Source of the DNA: Hyaloperonospora brassicae
Taxonomy: Eukaryota; Oomycota; Peronosporomycetes; Peronosporales; Peronosporaceae
Direction of reading: 5' to 3'
DNA: 64,000 bases
NCBI GenBank assembly: GCA_947650285.1
Contig: CANTFL010000086.1
Coordinates: forward strand, 1,488,001 to 1,552,000
The position numbers were made by a program, and so were the translations under genes. The stretch's first letter is position 1. Every line of letters starts with the position of its first letter. Positions 38,897 through 48,841 of the stretch are shown one piece after another. Below the pieces are notes generated by a model, which saw only the letters and a list, made by a program, of their open reading frames with translations, was not told the DNA's origin and did no database searches.

Positions 38897-40044
38897 ATGC
38901 TGCTCGCACGTCTGCGGACAACAACAACGGTGGCCGTGACCCGCAGCTGCTTCCAGCCGCGCCCGTTTGCCCACATGCTCAGCACTGCGGCGACAAATGC
39001 GTTGGACGAGACGCCGACCGCGCGCCGCGATATTGTACTCGGTACGTGTGGAGCTGCTCGTTAAGTATACAAGCGTGTCAACATATTGAGGGGATCGATC
39101 TGTGGACGTTGGACTGGACGTTGATTGGCTATTTATCACCATCGTCGGGTTTGTGTGTGTGTGTGGTTTTGTGTGGTTCGGTCTGATTCCTCGCGAACAG
39201 ATGGGTTTGCCAAGCGCCAATTCGACGAAAAGACGTACTCGGGGACTCAGATCGACTTTGACAAAGAGGACTTTATCCAGCGCGTGAACGAGGTGTACGA
39301 AGCCAACTCGAAGCAGCTGGTGGACGGGTACGTTGCATGCACACGTCACATGTAGTCAACAGTTGCACTGGCTCTTGTTGCTGCAATGCCGTCGAGTTGT
39401 CACTGACGTGATTTGTGGTGTGCTGTGTGACTGGATACCGCTGATGCAAAATGCTCTGATGATAGCTACGCGCCGTTTTGCAAGCACCTGTTTATCGAGA
39501 ACTTTACGGGCGCTCGTCTCAACATTGTGCCCATTACGCAGGCCAATGCATCTATGCTCATGTCGGACTACGAGGCCCGCACAGAGTACGAGCTGCCAGT
39601 GTACGTGCTACCGAGTAATGAAAGACGGGCAGGATGCTGCTGCTGTGCAAGCTGTTTCTCGAGCACTGTCGAGCGGTGTCGAGCTGTGTTTTGACGCGTC
39701 TGATTGTGTGGTGACGACGTAGATTGAGCCGTTGGTTCCCGAGCCACAGTGTGACTCCGAGGGTGGCCGAGTACTTGGACATTATCCTGTACAGTCGCGA
39801 ACAGATTGTCAAGGAGAACGAGGCGGTGGAGGTGCAGGCCGATCCATCGCACAGCGATTCCAAGTGGGGCATTGTGTCCATCAAGGCCCAAGACGTCGAC
39901 TACGAGCTGCCGATGAAGCCCATTACCATGATGCGGAATGCCATCGGGAAGGCGCAAGGTGGCTCGGGTGTCCCCATCGACCGCGACGCCTACATGAAGG
40001 CGGTCGAGTACTGGAAGACTCACGCTGTGATCAAGAAGATGTAG
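38897..40044 (+). CDS. DUF3228 family protein, probably mitochondrial (4 exons)
   Basis: Exons 38897-39041, 39201-39327, 39466-39600 and 39723-40044 join to 242 aa (729 nt with stop). All introns are GT-AG, 122-159 nt, and all three donors are gtacgt or gtacgtt. The body carries the conserved run of the DUF3228 family: GYAPFCKHLFIENFTGARLN, then ELPVLSRWFPSHSVTPRVAEY, LDIILYSREQI, WGIVSIKAQDVDYELPM, PITMMRNAIGKAQGGSGVP. The function of the family is unknown. The first 35 residues (MLLARLRTTTTVAVTRSC...) are basic and hydroxylated, like a mitochondrial presequence. The gene converges on the J-domain gene. Junctions were chosen because they restore the conserved family sequence without a break. 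Confidence 0.88.
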
Positions 40045-40285
40045 GCGACTGTTATGATCGGATCTACAGTCGCCGAGACGACGACGCCGACACGTCTACT
40101 CGAAATTCGAGAACAATGCAGACAGGCTTCGTGTGGCTGCACATTTGAAGAGGCACACAATTTCGACTGATATGTACCTGTCTGTATATTTGAAAGTGCG
40201 TCTGGTTTATCGCATTGGTGCACACTTGTGTCCCGCTTCGGCTGCCCGACCTTATTGCGCTCTAGAGCTCTGCTCGCGGCCTCGT

Positions 40286-41773
40286 TCAGCATGGATTGGA
40301 CTTCTGGAAGTCTTCCCACGCCGTGTTGAGTGCCGCAAAAACGCGCTCGGCAATCAACAACTGCTCCGCTTTGCGCCCACCAGCCTTATCAGGATGCACC
40401 ACAATCATGGCCTTGCGATAATGCCTCTTCACATCGTTGGGCTGGATGAGCTTACCCATGTTCACCTCGGACCACTTGCTGTCTTCCCACATGACGTGGT
40501 GCATTGTAGACAACAACGTGCGGATGTTCTTCACGCGGCCATTATCTTCTGCCCAGCTCTTCAATCTAGGACCGATTACAGCATTGGCACTATCCTTCAT
40601 TGCAGACATGGTACGCACAGCTTCTTCGCGCTTGCGCAGGTCTTCGCGTGCTCGCTCCACATCACGTTGCACCTGCCTCTCCCGTTCTTCCATTGCACGG
40701 CGCACATCTTCGCTCTTTGTAGACTTGTCCACAAGACTCGGGTTGTACACATTGGAACCGTCCGACGTGGACTTCGAGTGTGCCTCCATCTCCGCCATCG
40801 TCACGGGACCCACGGTCTGTCCGTTGTCATCGTCAAAGTTTGGTGGTTCTCGGTACACAGCTTCTGGAGCTGATACTTGAGCTGCCGGTGCGGCTCGAGC
40901 AGCCAGCGGGTCCATCGCGTTCAAAAAGTCCGAGTTGACGTTGCACGTGGCGGGAGCATCATGCCAGCCACTATCGCTCATGAGGTCCACATCGTTATCA
41001 GGTACAGCAGCAGCAGGTGTCGTGGCAGCACCAGCAGCAGCAGCAGCAGCAGCAGAAGCAGCACCACCGCCAATCATCTGCTGCCCACCAGATAGAAAGT
41101 CTTCCAGCTTCTCTTGCACTGGTGCCGTCGAGCTAAATCCAGAACCTGCTCGCGAGCCCGTCTTCCTTTCCCCACAGACAGGCGACGAGCGACTCGACGT
41201 ATTGCTGTGCTGAGCATCACCTCCATTACTTGCACCACCTGATGGCCGGTCCGAGTACTTGGCCGGTCGACCTTGTTCGAACCCCGGCACGGACGACGAC
41301 CGATGGAACCTGCTGCTACTGCTGTTGCCGTTTGTCACCGACGGCCCCGCGTCGGCCGACAGGACCTGGCCCACGGTCGCCTCCATCCCCGTGCTTGCAC
41401 TCTTGTCTTGATGACTGTATGGCCGAGCGCCACTGCCGGCCCACTTGAGCACCGGTCGACGTCGAAACACGAGACCTGGTCGCGGCCGCCGGTCGAGCCG
41501 CAGGAGCTTACAAAGGACGCGGCCACTGGCCAGCGGGACGACCTGCGTGGGCTGGACGACATCGAGCCAGCAGAACGAGCTGCCTGTGCCCATATTCAGG
41601 CGGAAACGGTAGTGAAACGCCAATGGATTGCGCAGTGGACAGCTCGCGAGCACATCTGCGAGCGTCACGTCCGCGCCCGGGGACGCGCTGGAGAGCCGAA
41701 ACGCGTTCGGGTGCGTACGGTCTTCGCCTTCCTCGCCCTGGACGTAGTAGAACACCCACACGCCGACCTCCAT
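40286..41773 (-). CDS. DIX domain plus auxilin-type J domain protein
   Basis: The gene is a single 495-aa exon. Residues 1-95 look like a DIX (Dishevelled/Axin) domain: VWVFYYVQ start, NAFRLSSASPGADVTLADV, FHYRFRLNMGTGSSFCWLDV, then SGRVLCKLLRLD. DIX domains polymerise head-to-tail and are unusually frequent in oomycetes. The middle (about 130-340) is low-complexity and Ser/Ala/Gly-rich with a 9-residue Ala-rich run. Residues about 350-390 are a charged helix (EERERQVQRDVERAREDLRKREE), likely a coiled coil. The last 85 residues are an auxilin/GAK-type J domain containing LIQPNDVKRHYRKAMIVVHPDK, with the HPD motif that activates Hsp70. By family knowledge auxilins uncoat clathrin vesicles. The role of the DIX end here is inference. 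Confidence 0.83.
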   Translation of the reverse strand: MEVGVWVFYYVQGEEGEDRTHPNAFRLSSASPGADVTLADVLASCPLRNPLAFHYRFRLNMGTGSSFCWLDVVQPTQVVPLASGRVLCKLLRLDRRPRPGLVFRRRPVLKWAGSGARPYSHQDKSASTGMEATVGQVLSADAGPSVTNGNSSSSRFHRSSSVPGFEQGRPAKYSDRPSGGASNGGDAQHSNTSSRSSPVCGERKTGSRAGSGFSSTAPVQEKLEDFLSGGQQMIGGGAASAAAAAAAGAATTPAAAVPDNDVDLMSDSGWHDAPATCNVNSDFLNAMDPLAARAAPAAQVSAPEAVYREPPNFDDDNGQTVGPVTMAEMEAHSKSTSDGSNVYNPSLVDKSTKSEDVRRAMEERERQVQRDVERAREDLRKREEAVRTMSAMKDSANAVIGPRLKSWAEDNGRVKNIRTLLSTMHHVMWEDSKWSEVNMGKLIQPNDVKRHYRKAMIVVHPDKAGGRKAEQLLIAERVFAALNTAWEDFQKSNPC

Positions 41774-42321
41774 GGCCCTCTACAGACCGCAGCAGGCACA
41801 GAAACGCTCTCGAAGCAGCCGCTAAGCGCCGTCTTCCGCTGCAAATGGGCGTCGGCTGCCGACGAAAACGTGCTACGCGGACGTGTGGGGTGAGTGGGTG
41901 TGGTGCACACCAAAAGCAAAACGACTGCTACAAAGCAACACGCGACGAGCGTCGCGGTCATTGGTGGAGAATTGTTTTTTTGAAGCTGTTTGTCGTGTTT
42001 TTGTCGTTTTGTACAAAGCATGCGGCGGCGTCGACGTTGTGGTTGTTGCGCGACAGTGGACGCACCCGCACAACCGGACGTTATGTTTGTCACTTTTAGC
42101 TGGCGGTGGTAGTATTGTTGTGCACTGAAAAGTAAGCCTCGGGATTGTATCGGCGCTCGCGTTGCTGACTAACTGGGTGGGTGGGTGGGTACGTGGGTAC
42201 TTGTGCTTCGTGTACTGATCTTTGTGCATCAGCAGCGCTCGCAGTACGTCACGAGACAGAGTGGCCATCCGGTGCAAAGTGAGAAAGAGGAAGAGAGACA
42301 CACCGATTCGTCTGCAGCGCC

Positions 42322-42525
42322 ATGTTGCGCAGTCGTAGGCGATCGTTCTCGCACGTACTGTCGATGGGCACACGCCCATTCTGTAGGCGAGTGGACCGAC
42401 TCTCGTCCGAGTGCAGCAAAGCGTTGCCGTATGATCACGAGGTGTTCGTACGGCCGCAACGCGCGAGCGCTCGCTTGCCCCTTTCGCTCAGCAAGATGTC
42501 CAGCAGTCTCGAAAGAGCGACGTAA
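42322..42525 (+). CDS. Small basic protein candidate (67 aa)
   Basis: An ATG-started frame of 67 codons begins MLRSRRRSFSHVLSMGTRPF, which looks like a mitochondrial presequence, followed by a hydrophilic body (EVFVRPQRASARLPLSLSK). I do not recognise the family. It may equally be a chance ORF; there is no other support. Confidence 0.22.
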   Translation: MLRSRRRSFSHVLSMGTRPFCRRVDRLSSECSKALPYDHEVFVRPQRASARLPLSLSKMSSSLERAT

Positions 42526-42710
42526 GCAGCGAAAACTGACGTGGATGGACACTTAGTTGACCACGTTTTCGTTCGTTCGACGATGACAACGTCTGCGCTG
42601 AGATTCAGGCGATAGGATCCGAAAACACGTCCGCGGCTTTCGCTGTTCCAAAAGCAGTACATTCGCTGCTCTTTGGTCCGTGAGCTCCAATCGTCAGCTA
42701 AAGTCGTCGT

Positions 42711-42793
42711 AGGAATTTGCACAAAGTGGTCACAAGGGATTTGCACAAAGTAGTCACAGCGATTTGCACGAAGTAGTCACAGCGATTTGCCCA
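42711..42793. repeat. Short tandem array, about 23-bp unit
   Basis: Variants of gatttgcacaaagtagtcacagc follow one another three to four times. It is seen directly and its function is unknown. Confidence 0.75.
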
Positions 42794-43257
42794 AAGTACG
42801 AGGGAGTCGTCGAACAATCCCATCTCCCACTTTGCACCAAAGAAAGTCCCGCGTGGGCCCGCAGTGTGGGTGGGGCACACAAAAAGCGCATTGACCGGTC
42901 GCACGTTGTGCTTTGGCGCTGGCATGTCCCAAAAGAGCGAGAGCCACCCGCGCCCATACAAACGCCAAGTCCTCCCCATCGAGCCCCACTCGCGATCGTA
43001 CCTCTGCAGCAGCAAATTGTATGCCCATCGATGAATCGGAGCTCCTCATTCCTCAATCGACCGTCTCAACTAAACGACCTCCCGCGAACGAGTCAGTTAA
43101 TCAGTCAATTATCCAGTCAGTAGTCAGTCCGTAGTCCATCAGTAGCCAGTCGGTAGTCAGTCCGTAGGTCAGTCAGTTCGTCGCTCACTTTGCCTCCTGT
43201 CGCCCCTCGCGTATCATTTTCGATTGAAGACGGGACTCGCGACTGCGTTAGCCAGCC

Positions 43258-44805
43258 ATGAAGGTGTGTGACCCTCGCCACGTCCTTCTCCAGCTCCTCG
43301 CCGTCCACGCGACGACGACGATTGTCAGTGCCGCTGACACGACGAGCACGGGCTCCGGCTCGACCGTTCTGTTCATTGTCCTTCCCGTTGTCGTCATCTT
43401 GGCGGGCATTGTGGCCTTCTTTGTGTGGAAGCGCAACCAGCATCGCGACAAGAACCGCGGGTACGGTCTCCCGTCGATCACGACCGAGAACTCGCACGAC
43501 AATGTCGCGTACGACCAGCGCATGGACTCGAACTACAGCAGCCATCGACCGGACAAGAAGTCCTCGCGTCCGTCTTCTTCGTCGTGCTCGACACGGTCAC
43601 GAGAAGAACGTCCACCTCAGTGGCCAGCGAATGGAGCCCCGACGTACACGCGTCAACAGCAACAAGAGATGCAGCAGCAGCAGCAGCAACAGGGACAGCC
43701 ACTCTATCGGTCGTCTCAGTACGATAGTCAGTACGATTCACACGATTCGTACCCACCGCCGCCGCCTCCTGAGATGCCAATGCTGGAACCCCAAGATTAC
43801 GAGGGACGGGGTCTGTCGCTGATGGAGCTCCAGCAGAGTCGCGTGAAGAGGCGCTCGAGCTTGGACGACATGAAGCCGAGACAGACGGACCCGGCGGTCG
43901 TTGCTCGTACGCAAGAGACAGCCGAAAAGGTGATGGCCGAGCTCGAGCAAGAGCCGAGCGTTAAAGAGAGCTGGATCCCCTACGACTCGCTCTACTTTAC
44001 GCGGGAAATTTCACATGGAGCGTTTGGCGAAGTGTGGCTCGCGCAGCTGGAAAACACGCAGGTGGCTGTCAAGAAGATTCTGGACGAGAAGAAGCACGAC
44101 GTCAAGGAGATTGAGTGCTTTGGTGCCGAGATCAAGCTCATGGCCGTGCTGCAACACCCCAAGATCGTGCGGTTTATCGGCGTCTCGTGGAGCAACAGGC
44201 AGGATCTGTGCGCCGTGACTGAGTTCATGCCCAAAGGCGATCTCAACGGCTACTTGGAGCGTCGGAAAACCAAGCTCACGTGGCCTGCCGACAAGGTCTG
44301 GCTGGCCGAAGACATTGCTGAAGCCCTGGTGTACCTCCACTCGCTCTCGCCCAAGCTCATTCATCGCGACCTCAAGTCGAAGAACGTTCTACTGGACAGC
44401 AAGTACCGTGCAAAGCTCAGCGACTTTGGCATCAGTCGAAAGCGGTCGTTGGAATCGACAATGACGGCCGGGGTGGGTACCATCTATTGGACAGCACCGG
44501 AGGTCCTGATGGGCAAAAAGTACACGGAGAAGGCCGACATTTTCTCGTTTGGCATTGTCATGTCGGAGATGGACACGTGTGACGTGCCCTACGCGGACAA
44601 GCGCGACAGCGATGGCAAGAAGCTCCAGAGCATGAAGATCATCCAGCTGGTCATTCGCCAGGCGCTTCGACCGACGTTTTTGAAGAATTGTCCCGAGCAG
44701 ATCAAGACGCTGGCGGGTCGGTGCTTGGACGCGAACCCGGACGCGCGACCGGACGCATCGGAGCTGCTCGAGGTTTTGCGCAGTGTTCACGATGAGTTGC
44801 AGTAG
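43258..44805 (+). CDS. TKL-type receptor-like protein kinase, single TM
   Basis: The protein is 515 aa. An N-terminal hydrophobic signal-like segment (residues 1-25) is followed by a very short Ser/Thr-rich ectodomain and a TM helix (VLFIVLPVVVILAGIVAFFVW, about 39-59) with a basic stop-transfer (KRNQHRDKNR). The juxtamembrane part is low-complexity with Gln and Pro runs. The kinase domain occupies about 245-510: EISHGAFGEVWLA (the first Gly of GxGxxG is Ser, as in its neighbour), VAVKKIL with the catalytic Lys, HRDLKSKN, DFG and the APE motif. YWTAPEVLMGKKYTEKADIFSFG is typical of tyrosine-kinase-like Ser/Thr kinases abundant in oomycetes. It is intronless. The kinase domain is highly similar to that of the gene at 46014-47333, so the two are tandem duplicates with different N-termini. 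Confidence 0.92.
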   Translation: MKVCDPRHVLLQLLAVHATTTIVSAADTTSTGSGSTVLFIVLPVVVILAGIVAFFVWKRNQHRDKNRGYGLPSITTENSHDNVAYDQRMDSNYSSHRPDKKSSRPSSSSCSTRSREERPPQWPANGAPTYTRQQQQEMQQQQQQQGQPLYRSSQYDSQYDSHDSYPPPPPPEMPMLEPQDYEGRGLSLMELQQSRVKRRSSLDDMKPRQTDPAVVARTQETAEKVMAELEQEPSVKESWIPYDSLYFTREISHGAFGEVWLAQLENTQVAVKKILDEKKHDVKEIECFGAEIKLMAVLQHPKIVRFIGVSWSNRQDLCAVTEFMPKGDLNGYLERRKTKLTWPADKVWLAEDIAEALVYLHSLSPKLIHRDLKSKNVLLDSKYRAKLSDFGISRKRSLESTMTAGVGTIYWTAPEVLMGKKYTEKADIFSFGIVMSEMDTCDVPYADKRDSDGKKLQSMKIIQLVIRQALRPTFLKNCPEQIKTLAGRCLDANPDARPDASELLEVLRSVHDELQ

Positions 44806-46013
44806 TAGCGAGCGAGAGTGTGACTATCGTTTGTTGAGGCTGTGCTTGCCCACGGGTATTTAAGTTTGTAGCTGTTGGTCGGACGGTACGACACGAATGC
44901 AGGTTCAAACACCTGTTTGTGTCGGTGGTGCTTTTGACACGTGCGTGAAGTAGCGCTAACACGGCGGTGTGCACTGCTTTGCAACGACAGCAGTCGGCAC
45001 ATCTTTTTTGTTGTTGTAAAAGGCACGAGCAGCAGCGCAATACTCTGCACTTCCACGAAAGTAGCGCTAGCGATCGTCGACCGTGCCGTGCCTTTTTGCG
45101 AGCAGCAGCTGCTTTCCCAGCACGAGCACAGCACGTTCTTTGAACCGACGTGGGCAGGCCGAATCTGCGACGTTGCGTGTGCAATGCCCTGCAAAACGTT
45201 CGCTCGACGCGTCGCACGTGCTGGCAGCATCCAGCGCGGAGACTCGTATGCTCATTCGGTGGTTGACGAGTCGCACACTCGGGCTCACATGTACGTGCAG
45301 GTACACGCAGCGAGCGACGAGCTCGTGCCACCGAAACGTCTGCGCGATCGGAATCTGATTCGGCAATGACTGCCGAGACGAGTCAAGTGGCGACTATCCT
45401 GTCACTACGGGTGTCTGTCAAGCAAAAACAGGTCGAAACGGTAGCCATGTTGTGACATCGTTGTGTAAACACTCGGAATCCACTCGCTGCGTTCGAGCTA
45501 CTTCACTACGGCCTCAGGTGCCGACCCCCCCCCCCCCGCTCTCTCTCTCTTCCCACTTGCTTCCGCCACGTCTCTAGCACGAGACGACGAGCTCAAAGGG
45601 CTCAAAACCGCCTCTCCTGCCTTCTTCCCAGTCAAGCAGGTGCCGATCGCCGCATTCCTCCGCGTGGTCTCGACTGGATCAATCCCACGGACTATATCCA
45701 TTCCTACAAGCTCATCAACTGTACCAGCTACTCCCACCCCACCGCATCCCGCCCAACCATCCCGTCTATCGATCAACTCTCACAGTCTATCAATCTCCCC
45801 ACGCCACTTTCTCCCTCGGCTCTCCCACGCGACCTCCGTCATGTAGCCAGTGGAGTGAGCAGCTCCCGCCAGTCAGTCCCTCCGTCAGTTACTTTTCCCC
45901 CCAGCTGCCATTAGAACGCCCAAGAGCTCCACTCCTTATTATCAGTCCATTTACTCACTCACTCACTCTGCCGTCCGTCCGTCCGTCACCGCTCTCCTTC
46001 TCGTGACCCCCTC
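44806..46013. other. Intergenic between the two TKL kinases
   Basis: No conserved gene is present. ORFs on either strand (for example 44941-45369) lack recognisable features. A polypyrimidine low-complexity run (C13 then CT repeats) sits at about 45526-45552, and a pyrimidine-rich leader with repeated gtccgtcc/cactcact precedes the second kinase. Confidence 0.55.
45526..45552. repeat. Poly(C)/(CT)n low-complexity run
   Basis: About 13 consecutive C followed by GCTCTCTCTCTCTT is seen directly. It may affect sequencing accuracy here. Confidence 0.95.
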
Positions 46014-47333
46014 ATGGGCTTCCTGGCCTTTCTCACGTGCGGCAGCTGCTCGAGTCGGCGCAAGCGCGGCCACGAGCACTTCCCCGACACGATCACACTG
46101 CCCACGGCCTCGTCGACGCAGCCCCACCGCCCCACTGGCGCCCGCGCGTACGCGCCCCACCCGACCGCCTCCCACGGCACCACTGGCTCGGCGGCGGCGG
46201 CGGCCACAAGCGGCGGCGACCCCCGGAGTCGCGGCAGCACTGTCGACGGAAGCCACGCGCGGCCGTCCAGCGGCCCCCATCGGCTGCCGTCGCGCGAGCT
46301 CCACGCGGCTGAACAAGAGGGCCGGGCGTCGTCGTCGTCGCAGCTGCCGCCGCCGAAGTACGTGGCCACGGGGCAGCTGAGCGGCGGCGGGTCGGGGCAC
46401 TCGAGCGGGAACAACCGCGACGCAGACATTACGGACAAGTCGCGGCAAGTGGCGAACCGCGTGCTCGAGCAGTTCCAAGCCGACCCGACGCTCGGGCGCC
46501 GCCGCATTCCCTACGCGTCGCTCTACTTCACGCGCGTGCTGAGCAAAGGCGCGTTCGGCGAAGTGTGGCTCGCGCAGCTTGAGAACCAGCAAGTGGCCGT
46601 GAAGCGCATTCTGAACGAGAAGAAGAACGACGTGCGCGAGATCGAGTGCTTTGGCGCGGAGATTAAGCTCATGGCGTCGTTCTCGCACCCGAAGATTGTC
46701 GAGTTTGTCGGCATCTCGTGGAGCTCCATGCAGGACGTGTGCGCCGTGACCGAGTACATGAGCAAAGGCGACCTCTACGGCTTCCTCAAGCGCCGGCAGG
46801 GACAGCTCAACTGGCGCGACCATCGGATCTACTTGGCCGAAGACGTGGCCGACGCGCTCGGGTACTTGCACGGCCTCTCGCCCAAAGTGATCCACCGGGA
46901 CCTCAAGTCGAAGAACATTCTGCTCGACGACTCGTTCCGCGCAAAACTCAGCGACTTTGGCATCAGTCGAGAGCGGTCGGTCGAGGACACAATGACCGCA
47001 GGGGTGGGCACGATCTACTGGACTGCACCTGAAGTGCTCATGGGCAAAAAGTACACGGAGAAGGCCGACATCTTCTCGTTTGGCATTGTCATGTCGGAGC
47101 TCGACATGCACGTCGTGCCGTACTCGGACAAGCGCGACAGTGCTGGCAAGAAGCTCCAGGGCATGAAGATCGTGCAGATGGTGATCCGACGGAATTTGCG
47201 GCCAACGTTCTCGCCCGAGTGTCCGCCGCTTGTGAAGGAACTGGTAGACCGCTGTTTGGACGCGGACCCGGACGTGCGACCCAGCGCCGTGGAGCTGCTG
47301 CGAATCATTCAGCGCATGCAGAGTCATTTGTGA
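46014..47333 (+). CDS. TKL-type protein kinase, predicted lipid-anchored
   Basis: The protein is 439 aa. It starts MGFLAFLTCGSCSSRRKR: Gly2 in a plausible N-myristoylation context with Cys9 and Cys12 for palmitoylation, then a basic patch. No TM is present. Residues about 25-150 are low-complexity (Ser/Gly/Ala/His). The kinase domain (about 165-435) has VLSKGAFGEVWLAQL, VAVKRIL, HRDLKSKN, DFGISRERS and YWTAPEVLMGKKYTEKADIFSFG. It is near-identical in many blocks to the TM kinase upstream, including AGVGTIYWTAPEV and the MKI.QLVIR region. The ATG is chosen because it creates the acylation motif and no upstream in-frame ATG is available. It is intronless and in the same orientation as its paralogue, 1.2 kb away. 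Confidence 0.9.
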   Translation: MGFLAFLTCGSCSSRRKRGHEHFPDTITLPTASSTQPHRPTGARAYAPHPTASHGTTGSAAAAATSGGDPRSRGSTVDGSHARPSSGPHRLPSRELHAAEQEGRASSSSQLPPPKYVATGQLSGGGSGHSSGNNRDADITDKSRQVANRVLEQFQADPTLGRRRIPYASLYFTRVLSKGAFGEVWLAQLENQQVAVKRILNEKKNDVREIECFGAEIKLMASFSHPKIVEFVGISWSSMQDVCAVTEYMSKGDLYGFLKRRQGQLNWRDHRIYLAEDVADALGYLHGLSPKVIHRDLKSKNILLDDSFRAKLSDFGISRERSVEDTMTAGVGTIYWTAPEVLMGKKYTEKADIFSFGIVMSELDMHVVPYSDKRDSAGKKLQGMKIVQMVIRRNLRPTFSPECPPLVKELVDRCLDADPDVRPSAVELLRIIQRMQSHL

Positions 47334-48402
47334 GCGGAGAGGCAGCAAACTGACTGGAACATTGTGTACGCCTGTGACCACGTCGAAGAGCGGACGCTGT
47401 GGATCGAGTCGCCGAACGGATGGAACATCTTTGACGTGTTGGAAGCGGACGCGACTTGGATATCGGATACGACTTGGAGCAAGAAGGACCACAATGTGCA
47501 GGACCATCTCATGGGCGCGCCGGCGTCCTGTTATGCTGAGCTATATGACTCATTTATTGTTGATTTACGATTCATTTTTTTTCCAATGCACGAGAGAGAC
47601 AGACGTGCGTTTTTGACGGCTGCAGTTACTTTAGGGTCGCATGAACCCACTTGTTTGCGCACAATTTGTAGCGTGTGTCTGATTTGAGTGGCCCATTTGA
47701 GACATCGTCCTGTCGTTGTCATGATGACGGGAGCATATGTGGCTACTCTCTTCCTGTTCTTCGCGTGTCGCTCGCTGACTCTGTGACTATCCACCGTGTG
47801 ACAAGTCTGCCCAGATGCTGAACTGCAAGCGAGTCCTTCTGTCAGGACGATTTTACGCCAAATGGGACCAAACGCCGGCACGTTTGATGCACAAATAGAT
47901 CCATGAGAAACGCAGCTACATTAACAGCGGACATCTGGTCTGGTTTGTTGTCTGATTGCGAGCTAAGACTGTGAGCAAAGACTGGATAGTGTCAATCGGG
48001 AAGAGCTATCTGGTGGAGTTCGGCGAGCACACTGACGCACTCGTAGCAGTGTATTGGCGCTCTGTACATCGATAGCCAGACAGCAGAGGCGTCACGACAA
48101 TGTAGTCATCAATGCTGGCGCTTATACTGTCCTACTCGTTGAAGTCAGCAGAATCACACGATATAAACAGCATCAGGCTGTACGTGTCCCTTATTCGAGC
48201 GCACATTCCACCTGTGAATGTTCGTCAGCTCTGGACACTATCATCAGGTGCTGTGCTTCCACTAGACAAAGCAAGTCACGCCGTCACTCGTCTTGGCTGA
48301 TAATTGCGTCCGATCTGTGACCGAATTTGCTAGTCAGTTGAGCCCTGTGGGTCATTCACACACTGCTCGATCATGCCTGGACTCGGCCTTTTGCTCTACG
48401 CG
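47334..48402. other. Intergenic, no gene recognised
   Basis: 3' flank of the kinase. Right-hand sequence up to the retrotransposon insertion point has only short ORFs without features. Confidence 0.5.
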
Positions 48403-48407
48403 CATAA
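48403..48407. repeat. Target-site duplication CATAA, left
   Basis: Identical to 56386-56390 and directly abuts the TG of the LTR. Five base pairs is the usual size for Ty3/gypsy integrases. Confidence 0.95.
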
Positions 48408-48797
48408 TGTAACGGGGCAGCCCGTTACATAATATTGTCACTTAAGGAAAGTGACAATAAAGAATATAAAGATGGATATTCTTTAAACAATATCACCGAA
48501 GCGGTGATATTGAAGGGTCGACCAGAAGGGTCTGTTCATTGGTTGATATCGTGATGATATCAACCCACCAATCGCCGCAAGACGCGCGCAATGAGTGGTG
48601 ACGAGACGTCACCATACATGCAGTTATATTAGTATAATTGAATTAAGTCAAACGAAGAGACAGTAGTTTAAAGACTTAATTTATTAATATAACAGTTCTA
48701 CTTTTACCCTACCTACGCTTCCTCGCTCGCCACGTGTACGTCCGTCGGGGCACCCGAATCCCTTGCGTTAAGTTACGCAAGGGTGTGCCCCGTTACA
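48408..48797 (+). repeat. 5' LTR of intact family A element
   Basis: 390 bp, TGTAACGGGG...CCCCGTTACA. It is built largely of hairpins: arms 48408-48416/48421-48429, 48488-48497/48503-48512, 48541-48550/48556-48565 and 48760-48768/48775-48783, the last nested inside a CGGGGCAC/GTGCCCCG pair. It would carry the promoter and the polyadenylation site; neither was assigned. Confidence 0.97.
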
Positions 48798-48799
48798 CC

Positions 48800-48818
48800 T
48801 GGTAGCACTTTGTAGTCC
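48800..48818 (+). promoter_or_regulatory. Primer-binding site
   Basis: TGGTAGCACTTTGTAGTCC begins two bases after the LTR, the expected place for complementarity to a tRNA 3' end (TGG pairs with CCA). The decayed copy at 19.4 kb has TGGTATTACTTTGTAGTCC. The primer tRNA was not identified; it is not the common initiator-Met pattern. Confidence 0.75.
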
Positions 48819-48841
48819 TTCCAAGGACCACATCATCCAAC

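Larger units (their letters stand above)
41780..43250. other. Intergenic region, one small ORF candidate
   Basis: No conserved gene was recognised apart from the weak candidate at 42322-42525. Near 42711-42790 there is a short tandem array of a roughly 23-bp unit (gatttgcacaaagtagtcacag-like, 3-4 diverged copies). Near 43090-43180 there is a degenerate agtcagtc array. The right end is the promoter and 5' UTR of the TM kinase. Confidence 0.5.

Noticed and set aside
40133..40873. 246-codon plus-strand ORF opposite the J-domain gene
   Set aside because: Composition rich in His/Leu/Cys/Arg and lies exactly opposite conserved J-domain coding sequence; treated as a shadow.
45963..47507. 514-codon minus-strand ORF opposite the second kinase
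   Set aside because: Arg/Val/His-rich shadow of a GC-rich coding region with strong third-position bias; it has no start logic, domain or relative. It shows that long antisense ORFs alone are weak evidence, which is why cross-family conservation is required for the retroelement antisense gene.
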